A stretch of 29,843 bases of DNA from CAYYOS01 sp964473355 (GTDB lineage Bacteria; Pseudomonadota; Gammaproteobacteria; Burkholderiales; REEB80): assembly GCA_964473355.1 (NCBI GenBank), contig CAYYOS010000010.1, positions 1 to 29,843 of the forward strand, written 5' to 3'. Below are positions 24,018-29,843 of the stretch, piece by piece. The notes beneath the pieces were generated by a model. It had not been told where the DNA came from. It saw only the letters and a program-made list of their open reading frames with translations, and ran no database searches. The number at the start of each line of letters is the position of its first letter. Position 1 is the stretch's first letter. The translations under genes and the position numbers were made by a program.

Positions 24018-24353
24018 GTGCTGCATTATCTCAGTATCACCAGCCTGATTGCCTTGATATTTTTGTGTTTAGCCTGGGAAGCATGGCTCGCGCCCCTGCG
24101 CCCGGGCGGCTCATTGCTCATTTTAAAAGCACTGCCGTTGCTGACTCCGCTGTTCGGAATTTTGCGCGGTAAAATCTACACTTATCAATGGGCATCCATG
24201 CTGGTGTTGCTGTACTTCTCTGAAGGCGCCGTTCGCGCTTGGTCTGAAGCGGGTGTGAGCGCTCAGCTTGCTGCTTTTGAAATAGCTTTGTCCGTCGTTT
24301 TTTTCTTTAGCAGCATTTATTTTGTGCGCTATACGCAACGAGCCCAGATCTGA
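24018..24353 (+). CDS. DUF2069 small membrane protein
   Basis: 111 residues with four hydrophobic segments (about 6-21, 33-50, 56-70 and 86-104), all consistent with a small inner-membrane protein. The segments PLLTPLFGILRGKIYTYQWA and LLYFSEGAVRAWSE are the DUF2069 family hallmarks. Function unknown. The start is GTG at 24018; no suitable ATG is nearby. Probably co-transcribed with wrbA. Confidence 0.85.
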   Translation: MLHYLSITSLIALIFLCLAWEAWLAPLRPGGSLLILKALPLLTPLFGILRGKIYTYQWASMLVLLYFSEGAVRAWSEAGVSAQLAAFEIALSVVFFFSSIYFVRYTQRAQI

Positions 24354-24756
24354 TGATCTAACTATCGTCTTTCGTTAGCCAAGTTCGAGTTGGAGCCGCT
24401 CGGGCTGGGCGAACAGCTCGATGTAGGGTGGGTTAGGCACATAGTTGTGCTGTAACCCACCACACCCGCCACGCACGCATTAAAGGCCTTGTGTTGCTAG
24501 GTAATGCTTGGTGGGTTACGCAAAAACGCTACCCCCTACATTTCGGGCTCAAGTAAGTACCTTGACCCGGCATAAGGTGCGACGCGAAAGCGGGATGCGG
24601 GGCCCAGAATAAGAGCGCAGTCGCCTGCCATCCCTTCCGCTGCTAGGGTCCCGCTACGCGGCCCCCCGGGCGATGCCCTTAGGGCGACCTAGCTGCCGGG
24701 CTACTTCCGGCAAGTTAACATTTGGACTGCCGCGCTTTCCCAACAACAACCCGTAG
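24354..24756. other. Non-coding region with structured repeats between convergent genes
   Basis: About 400 bases between the ends of the DUF2069 gene and leuA. It holds a palindromic element at 24422-24540 (listed separately). A second GC-rich part at about 24581-24710 has AGCGGGA (24589-24595) pairing with TCCCGCT (24649-24655), and GGGATG (24592-24597) with CATCCC (24629-24634). I see no protein-coding gene here; open frames look like antisense or read-through noise. Confidence 0.6.
24422..24540. repeat. Palindromic intergenic repeat of the GTAGGGTGGGTTA type
   Basis: The element begins TGTAGGGTGGGTTA and ends in the imperfect inverse GCTACCCCCTACA. A left sub-hairpin pairs GGTGGGTTA (24427-24435) with TAACCCACC (24453-24461), with GCACA/TGTGC inside. 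TAACCCACCA (24453-24462) also pairs with TGGTGGGTTA (24509-24518) in the right arm, so two alternative folds are possible. Elements with this core recur between genes in many bacteria; this window has one copy. Confidence 0.6.
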
Positions 24757-26292
24757 TTATAGTTGCGGGCTAACCCGCTCAATTTTAGACAACAGTTTGT
24801 TGAGGGCATGAATATAGGCTTTGGCTGAGGCCGCCACGATATCCGTGTCGGCGCCCAGGCCATTGATAATTCGCCCGCCCTTTTGAATACGCACGGTGAC
24901 CTCACCTTGAGAATCCGTGCCACTCGTGATGTTGCTTACTGAATAAAGCTGCAACTCCGCCTGACTCTGGATGATTTGCTCTACGGCTTTAAAGGCTGCA
25001 TCTACCGGCCCGCTACCTTCCGCCGTGGCCTCGATTTCCTTGCCGTTTTCCGCGAGAACGATTCGCGCGCGTGGTTTTTCGCCGGTTTCAGAACAGACTT
25101 TAAGCGATACTAACTTAAATTGCTCCTGAATCTGGCTTTGTTCTTCGTCACTCACTAAGGCGTGCAAGTCTTCGTCAAAGATTTCATGCTTTTTATCAGC
25201 CAAATCTTTGAAGCGCGCGAAAGCTGTATTTACCGCTTCTTCTGATTCCAACACAATGCCCAATTCACTAAGCCGCGTGCGAAACGCATTGCGCCCGGAA
25301 TGCTTACCCATGACCATGCGGTTTGCTGCCCAGCCAACATCCTGGGCGCGCATAATTTCGTAGGTCTCGCGATTTTTTAGGACGCCATCTTGGTGGATAC
25401 CGGATTCATGGGCAAACGCGTTCGCGCCGACGATGGCTTTATTCGGTTGCACCACAAAGCCGGTAATGCTGGACACTAAGCGGCTCGCCGGAACAATTTG
25501 CGTGGTATCAATACGGGTGTCGCAGTTAAAGGCATCACGGCGTGTACGCACCGTCATCACAATCTCCTCCAGCGCCGCATTCCCGGCGCGTTCGCCCAAG
25601 CCATTGATGGTGCATTCAACTTGACGCGCGCCGTTTAGCACAGCAGAAAGTGAATTGGCCACAGCCAAGCCTAAGTCATTATGGCAATGCACCGAAAAAA
25701 TAACTTTGTCAGAATTGGGTATAGCCGCGCGCAAATCAAACATTAATTTTCCGAAGCGATCTGGCAAATTGTAGCCCACGGTATCGGGGATATTGAGCGT
25801 GGTTGCGCCGGCATCGATGACTGCTTCTAAGATACGGCAAAGAAAAGCAAAATCCGAGCGGCCGGCGTCTTCCGGAGAAAATTCAACATTATCGGTGTAG
25901 TTCCTCGCCCATTTCACGGCGCGCACGGCTTGCTCCAAAACCTGTTCCGGAGTCATGCGCAGTTTTTTTTCCATGTGTATGGAGGAAGTCGCAATAAACG
26001 TGTGAATCCGCCCCGAGTTCGCCGCCTTGAAGGCCTCGCCAGCCCGAGCGATATCACCTTCCAGAGCACGCGCTAAGGCACAAACCGTACTGTCTTTCAC
26101 TGCTGCCGCGACTGCTTTTACCGCCTCAAAATCGCCGTTGCTGGCGATAGGAAAACCCGCTTCGATAACATCCACACGCATGCGCTCTAATTGCTTGGCA
26201 ATTCGCACTTTTTCTTCGCGCGTCATAGATGCGCCCGGACTTTGCTCACCGTCCCGCAATGTGGTATCAAAAATAATTAAATGATCTTGCAT
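24757..26292 (-). CDS. leuA: 2-isopropylmalate synthase
   Basis: 511 residues, normal length. It condenses acetyl-CoA with 2-ketoisovalerate, the first committed step of leucine synthesis. The catalytic TIM barrel begins FDTTLRDGEQSPG (8-20) and carries the metal-binding HCHND at 202-206 and GLGERAGNAALEEI. The linker has GKHSGRNAF. The C-terminal regulatory domain contains GSGPVDAAFKAVEQI and ends with GLGADTDIVAASAKAYIHALNKL, the leucine-binding feedback domain. The ATG at 26292 has GGGAG 6-7 bases upstream. Last gene of the ilv-psd-pssA-leuA series, separated from pssA by about 200 bases containing a possible leader. Confidence 0.96.
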   Translation of the reverse strand: MQDHLIIFDTTLRDGEQSPGASMTREEKVRIAKQLERMRVDVIEAGFPIASNGDFEAVKAVAAAVKDSTVCALARALEGDIARAGEAFKAANSGRIHTFIATSSIHMEKKLRMTPEQVLEQAVRAVKWARNYTDNVEFSPEDAGRSDFAFLCRILEAVIDAGATTLNIPDTVGYNLPDRFGKLMFDLRAAIPNSDKVIFSVHCHNDLGLAVANSLSAVLNGARQVECTINGLGERAGNAALEEIVMTVRTRRDAFNCDTRIDTTQIVPASRLVSSITGFVVQPNKAIVGANAFAHESGIHQDGVLKNRETYEIMRAQDVGWAANRMVMGKHSGRNAFRTRLSELGIVLESEEAVNTAFARFKDLADKKHEIFDEDLHALVSDEEQSQIQEQFKLVSLKVCSETGEKPRARIVLAENGKEIEATAEGSGPVDAAFKAVEQIIQSQAELQLYSVSNITSGTDSQGEVTVRIQKGGRIINGLGADTDIVAASAKAYIHALNKLLSKIERVSPQL

Positions 26293-26302
26293 ATCAATCT
26301 CC

Positions 26303-26379
26303 CGCTACTAATCAAATATACCCGGATGATCCGGCTTGGAACAGCTAAATGAAATAGAAAATAAAGGGGGTTTGATTAG
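26303..26379 (-). promoter_or_regulatory. Possible fold-back leader structure of leuA
   Basis: CTAATCAAA and its exact inverse TTTGATTAG (9 bp, plus-strand positions 26308-26316 and 26371-26379) enclose about 54 bases. These include a perfect 13-base palindrome built on CCGGAT/ATCCGG. The lower arm ends a few bases before the leuA ribosome-binding site, and the upper arm overlaps the stop of a short leucine-rich frame. No T-run typical of an attenuator terminator is present, so the regulatory role is an inference. Confidence 0.35.
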
Positions 26380-26459
26380 CGCGCAAGGCGCAGTAGCAGG
26401 CTAGCCAACACTAAACTGGCGGAGCTGGGGATTGCGGAAATGATAAATATCGACTTCAT
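26376..26459 (-). CDS. Candidate leucine-rich leader peptide upstream of leuA
   Basis: A 27-codon frame starts with ATG at 26459 and ends at TAA 26376-26378, 83 bases before leuA. The second half (SLVLASLLLRLAR) has six Leu in 13 residues, encoded by TTA, TTG, CTG, CTA, CTG and CTT; the first half has four Ile. Leucine-rich leader peptides control leu operons by attenuation in enterics. Against this, there is no clear ribosome-binding site and no classical terminator. It may instead be a chance hydrophobic frame. Confidence 0.3.
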   Translation of the reverse strand: MKSIFIISAIPSSASLVLASLLLRLAR

Positions 26460-26495
26460 GGATAAAATATAACGGGTTTTTTTAATGCTGGCAAG

Positions 26496-27254
26496 TTATT
26501 TAGGTACCGACTTATTCTTTTGCGAATTCCATAACCATAAGACATAACCGGACAAGGCATAAAGCAAAAATAAACCGAACAACACCTCCGGCGGGCTATA
26601 CGAGACGAGCACGAAAAATAATACAATTAAAATCACCACTACAAAGGGCACGCTTTTACGCAAATTAATTTGCTTGAAGCTGTGATATTTAACATTGCTT
26701 ACCATGCTAATTCCCGCGAACACGGTTAAGCCCCATGCTACCCACTTTACGTCCGTGCCACTGTATCCGTTTTCTAGCATGACCCATACCAGCCCCGCCA
26801 ACAGCCCTGCCGCAGAAGGGCTAGGTAGCCCCTGAAAGTAGCGTTTATCCGCGACTTCCAATTGCGTGTTAAAACGAGCGAGTCGGAGCGCCGCGCCGGC
26901 ACAATAAATAAAAGCCGCAATCCAGCCTAATCTATTCATGGGTTGCAGCGCCCAAGCATAAATTACCAGCGCCGGCGCTACACCAAAAGCCACCATGTCT
27001 GAAAGACTGTCGTATTCCGCGCCAAAGGCGCTTTGGGTGTGGGTCATGCGCGCCACGCGCCCATCTAACCCGTCCAACACCATAGCGATAAAAATAGCCA
27101 CGGCAGAGTGTTCAAAACGGTCGTTCATGGCCTGAACAATCGCATAAAAGCCGGCAAACAAATTGGCCGTGGTGAATAAGTTGGGTAATAAATAAATTCC
27201 GCCTCGACGGAATTTACCGACCAACCAGGGCTTACGCTGAGGCGGCTCGTACAT
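26496..27254 (-). CDS. pssA: CDP-diacylglycerol--serine O-phosphatidyltransferase
   Basis: 252-residue inner-membrane enzyme that makes phosphatidylserine from CDP-diacylglycerol and serine. The CDP-alcohol phosphotransferase signature is complete: D61xxD64-G65xxA68-R69, then G78xxxD82xxxD86, within DGLDGRVARM and YDSLSD. About seven or eight hydrophobic segments follow. This is the polytopic type rather than the E. coli phospholipase-D-like type. It starts 6 bases after the psd stop, so the two consecutive enzymes of phosphatidylethanolamine synthesis are co-translated. Confidence 0.94.
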   Translation of the reverse strand: MYEPPQRKPWLVGKFRRGGIYLLPNLFTTANLFAGFYAIVQAMNDRFEHSAVAIFIAMVLDGLDGRVARMTHTQSAFGAEYDSLSDMVAFGVAPALVIYAWALQPMNRLGWIAAFIYCAGAALRLARFNTQLEVADKRYFQGLPSPSAAGLLAGLVWVMLENGYSGTDVKWVAWGLTVFAGISMVSNVKYHSFKQINLRKSVPFVVVILIVLFFVLVSYSPPEVLFGLFLLYALSGYVLWLWNSQKNKSVPK

Positions 27255-27260
27255 ATGCGC

Positions 27261-27905
27261 CTATCCGGCTAAGCCCGCTAAAATGGTGGAACCGGCGTAC
27301 ACTTTGTCGCCTAAAGTCACGCGCGCTTTTGCCGTAAGCGGCAAGAATACATCCAAGCGGGAGCCAAACCGAATGAACCCATAACGATCTCCGGCGGCAA
27401 GGCTATCCCCTTCCTTGACGTAACACAAAATTCGCCGCGCAACTAAGCCCGCGACTTGTACGACCGTGACATCAATTCCAGCGGATGTTTTAAGCCAAAT
27501 TGCATTACGCTCATTTTCTAAAGACGCTTTGGCGAGCGCCGCGTTTAAAAACGTACCGGGGTGATACCAAACTTTTTGCACTACGCCCGTGGCGGGGCTG
27601 CGATTCGAGTGGGCGTTAAAGACATTCATAAAGACGCTGATTTTGAGTGCCTCGCGGTTCAAATAAGGGTCGCGGCTCACTTCCACGACTACTACCTTGC
27701 CATCGGCGGGGGAAGTAATAATATCCGCATCTTGGGGAACCTCACGTGGGGGGTCCCGAAAAAACTGCAGCACAAATACCGCGATTACCCAAATTGGCAG
27801 CGACCACCACCCAAAAAAATAAGTGGCAACAAGTGCAGCAAATAGACTTAAAGCTAAGTACGGCCACCCTTCTTTAGCGATAAGGGGATGCGGGTAGTTT
27901 TTCAT
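27261..27905 (-). CDS. psd: Phosphatidylserine decarboxylase proenzyme
   Basis: 214 residues, the short Psd form. It decarboxylates phosphatidylserine to phosphatidylethanolamine. Two N-terminal hydrophobic segments anchor it (about 14-46). The core has SPADGKVVVVE near 65-75, SVFMNVFNAHSNRSP near 89-103 and the self-cleavage site near the C-terminus, YAGSTIL, with Ser206 expected to become the pyruvoyl group. That leaves a mature alpha chain of only about 9 residues, as in this subfamily. Its substrate is made by the adjacent PssA. It starts 135 bases after ilvC. Confidence 0.93.
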   Translation of the reverse strand: MKNYPHPLIAKEGWPYLALSLFAALVATYFFGWWSLPIWVIAVFVLQFFRDPPREVPQDADIITSPADGKVVVVEVSRDPYLNREALKISVFMNVFNAHSNRSPATGVVQKVWYHPGTFLNAALAKASLENERNAIWLKTSAGIDVTVVQVAGLVARRILCYVKEGDSLAAGDRYGFIRFGSRLDVFLPLTAKARVTLGDKVYAGSTILAGLAG

Positions 27906-28040
27906 GTTTGGCTACTGCTCATTTCAATTAAGCGGAAGCCCGAAGGGGAATTCGACCGCAAAGCAAGATGCAATTTCGCCTTGTAATTTTGCTCTAGATT
28001 TTTGCCTTTTGATTTCTATTTATAGCCCTCGAACTCCGTG

Positions 28041-29050
28041 CTAATTTTTAGTTTGATCTACGAGTTTATTATTCTTAATCCACGGCATCATATCGCGTAA
28101 TTTTGCACCGACGGTTTCGATTTGATGTTCCTTGCCCATGCGTCGCATGGCCTTTAAAGTCGCCGCGCCCGCGCGATTTTCTAAAATAAATTCCCGGGCA
28201 AACTGGCCGCTTTGAATTTCTGAAAGGATTTTTTTCATTTCCGCCCGCGTTGCATCGGTGATAATGCGTGGACCGCGGGTAAAGTCGCCGTACTCCGCGG
28301 TGTTTGAAATGGAATAACGCATATTGGCAATACCACCCTCATACATTAAATCCACGATGAGTTTTAACTCATGCAAGCACTCGAAGTAAGCCATTTCCGG
28401 TGCGTAGCCCGCTTCGACCAAGGTTTCAAATCCCGCTTGCACCAACGCGGTGGCGCCACCGCACAACACGGCCTGCTCGCCGAATAAATCCGTTTCGGTT
28501 TCCTCTCGAAAACTGGTTTCAATCACGCCACCGCGCGTTCCACCGTTCGCCGCCGCATAGGAGAGGGCGATTTCTTTAGCCTGATGCGAGGCGTTTTGGA
28601 ATACCGCAATCAATGACGGCACGCCACCGCCTTGCACATAAGTCGAGCGTACCAAATGGCCGGGGCCTTTAGGGGCCACCATGATCACGTCAAGATCTGC
28701 TCTCGGTTCAATTTGGCCGNNNNNNNNNNATGCGCGAACGCTAAGGCCGCGCCTTGTTTAATATTGGGCTCGATTTCCTTGCGATACAAGTCGGCTTGAT
28801 GCTCGTCCGGCGCTAAGATCATCACCACGTCGGCAGTTTTCACAGCCGCACTAATTTCTTTAACGTTTAAACCAGCTTCTTTGGCTTTTTTCCAAGAAAC
28901 GCCGCCCTCGCGCAGCCCGACCACAACATCTACCCCGGAATCTTTTAAGTTATTGGCGTGGGCGTGGCCTTGCGAACCATAGCCCACAATGGTTACTTTT
29001 TTGCCGCGAATAATGGATAAATCCGCGTCCTTGTCATAATAAACTTTCAT
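28041..29050 (-). CDS. ilvC: Ketol-acid reductoisomerase (interrupted by an N-gap)
   Basis: NADPH- and Mg-dependent enzyme converting acetolactate or acetohydroxybutyrate to the dihydroxy acids of valine and isoleucine synthesis. The Rossmann motif is VGYGSQGHAHANNLKDSG near 25-42. The all-alpha knotted domain has ETDLFGEQAVLCGG (metal-binding Asp and Glu) and ends at TAG 28041-28043. The upstream frame stops at AFAH and the downstream frame resumes GQIEPRADLDV, in a different phase across the 10 Ns. The family sequence here is AFAH-GFNxHY-GQ, implying 17 missing bases rather than 10. With that correction the gene is 1017 bases, giving 338 residues, the standard length. It should be annotated as one intact gene. 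Confidence 0.94.
28720..28729. other. Assembly gap, 10 Ns (true length inferred to be 17)
   Basis: The N-run lies inside ilvC between codons for AFAH and GQIEP. The conserved six-residue GFNxHY stretch should fill it. One base of that stretch (the C before GGC) is visible, leaving 17 unknown bases. Confidence 0.85.
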
Positions 29051-29082
29051 ACTAATCCTTTTTAATTTTCGTTTTTGCTACT

Positions 29083-29574
29083 TTAAACTTTTAACATTCG
29101 GTCGCCGCGGCCGATGCCGGAAGCGCCGGTGCGCACGGTTTCCAGAATGGCGCTGCTATCCAAGGCTTCCAAGAAAGCGTCTAATTTTGAACAGGTGCCG
29201 GTGAGTTCAATGGTGTAGGTGTTGGCCGTGACATCTATAATACGTCCGCGGAATATCTCACACATGCGTTTCATTTCTTCGCGCCAATTGCCTTCCGCTT
29301 TAACTTTTACCAGCATCAACTCGCGTTCGATATGGCTGCCTTCGGTTAAATCCATTACCTTTACTACTTCGATTAATTTATTGAGTTGTTTGTTGATTTG
29401 CTCGATGACGTCTTCCGACCCGCTGGTGACGATAGTCATGCGCGACAGGGTGGAATCTTCTGTGGGGGCAACCGTAAGCGATTCTATATTGTAAGCGCGG
29501 GCCGAAAATAACGCGGAAACGCGAGACAAAGCACCGGCCTCATTTTCCATTAGGATAGAAATAATATGGCGCAT
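29083..29574 (-). CDS. ilvH: Acetolactate synthase small (regulatory) subunit
   Basis: 163 residues, normal for the short IlvN/IlvH type. An N-terminal ACT domain (RHIISILMENEAGALSRVSALF, then YNIESLTVAPTED) binds valine for feedback inhibition and activates the large subunit. The C-terminal domain has LVKVKAEGNWREEM and ends DAFLEALDSSAILETVRTGA. Its ATG shares one base with the TAA stop of the large-subunit gene (29574), a classic coupled arrangement. ilvC starts 32 bases downstream. Confidence 0.95.
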   Translation of the reverse strand: MRHIISILMENEAGALSRVSALFSARAYNIESLTVAPTEDSTLSRMTIVTSGSEDVIEQINKQLNKLIEVVKVMDLTEGSHIERELMLVKVKAEGNWREEMKRMCEIFRGRIIDVTANTYTIELTGTCSKLDAFLEALDSSAILETVRTGASGIGRGDRMLKV

Positions 29575-29843
29575 TACAAATCTTCCGCCATAATCATTTC
29601 GCTTAAGCCTTTGCCGCCCTCAACCATGGGAAAAACATTTTCCGTTTGGTCGGTAATAAAATCCATGAAAACCAATTGGTCTTTGCGGGAAAATGCTTCT
29701 TTTAAGGCATCCTTTACGTCGCCCGGATTTTCAATTTTCATACCGGCGTGACCATAACTTTCCGCGAGCTTCACAAAATCAGGCAATGCATCAACGTAAG
29801 ATTCCGCATAGCGGTTGCCGTGAAAAAATTGCTGCCACTGGCG
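29574..29843 (-). CDS. ilvB: Acetolactate synthase large subunit, C-terminal end (truncated by window edge)
   Basis: About 89 C-terminal residues; the start lies beyond the right edge. The visible part matches the end of the thiamine-diphosphate-dependent catalytic subunit: RQWQQFFHGNRYAESY at the edge, ALPDFVKLAESYGHAGMKI, then FMDFITDQTENVFPMV, which ends the enzyme family typically. It catalyses the first shared step of valine, leucine and isoleucine synthesis. Whether the symbol should be ilvB or ilvI cannot be decided here. Confidence 0.93.
   Translation of the reverse strand, partial: RQWQQFFHGNRYAESYVDALPDFVKLAESYGHAGMKIENPGDVKDALKEAFSRKDQLVFMDFITDQTENVFPMVEGGKGLSEMIMAEDL

Noticed and set aside
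24654..24923. Open frame on the minus strand overlapping the end of leuA
   Set aside because: It lies mostly out of frame within leuA and the GC-rich repeat block; it has no start signal and no protein-like features.
27932..27959. Possible hairpin between ilvC and psd (GCGG...CCGC)
   Set aside because: Short broken stem without a T-run; not convincing as a terminator or riboswitch.
1..29843. CRISPR array, prophage, insertion sequence or defence system
   Set aside because: No regularly spaced repeats, transposase, integrase, phage structural or nuclease/helicase defence genes were recognised.

Overview
The window looks like a scaffold from a betaproteobacterium, most likely a draft or metagenome assembly. 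The evidence for the lineage is gene order: a minus-strand run of acetolactate synthase large and small subunits, ilvC, psd, pssA and leuA, plus a YihY / WrbA / DUF2069 neighbourhood. Both arrangements are familiar in Betaproteobacteria. I cannot name a genus. Two 10-N runs (17248-17257 and 28720-28729) are scaffolding placeholders. In both cases the reading frame shows that the true spacing is not 10.

Layout. 2-304: 3' end of mogA (molybdopterin adenylyltransferase). 309-1376: a Tat-exported transglutaminase-like protein. 1472-7355: three paralogous proteins of about 550 residues with a C-terminal PilZ-like domain, plus an EstB-type esterase. 7564-9226: a small lipase-like hydrolase whose end overlaps the start of a lipoprotein peptidase. 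9230-10158: a secreted protein and tRNA-Arg(CCT). 10250-11958: an MFS transporter overlapping an exported peroxiredoxin. 12003-14243: a cell-wall module (L,D-transpeptidase, M23 peptidase, Tat-exported M15/YcbK peptidase). 14320-18171: a His/Lys-rich periplasmic protein, then a tightly overlapping minus-strand operon encoding TlpA-like and SoxW-like thioredoxins, a TolC-type channel, an HlyD-type adaptor and a small lipoprotein. 18173-19570: aspartase. 19741-21333: a fourth PilZ-like paralog. 21354-24353: YihY, a DUF4398-like lipoprotein, WrbA and DUF2069. 24354-24756: a non-coding, repeat-bearing stretch. 24757-29843: the leucine / phospholipid / branched-chain amino-acid block.

The most distinctive content is the family of four PilZ-like paralogs. 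Each has a long helical N-terminal part, an RxxxR motif near residue 325 and an NxSxxG motif 67-87 residues later, preceded by an invariant Trp at N-4. In textbook PilZ domains these two c-di-GMP contact motifs are much closer together. The four copies may be a small set of c-di-GMP effectors of related architecture. Other points of interest are the thioredoxin / TolC / adaptor operon with no inner-membrane pump beside it, a possible leucine-rich leader peptide and fold-back structure ahead of leuA, and a structured intergenic hairpin ahead of the lipase gene.
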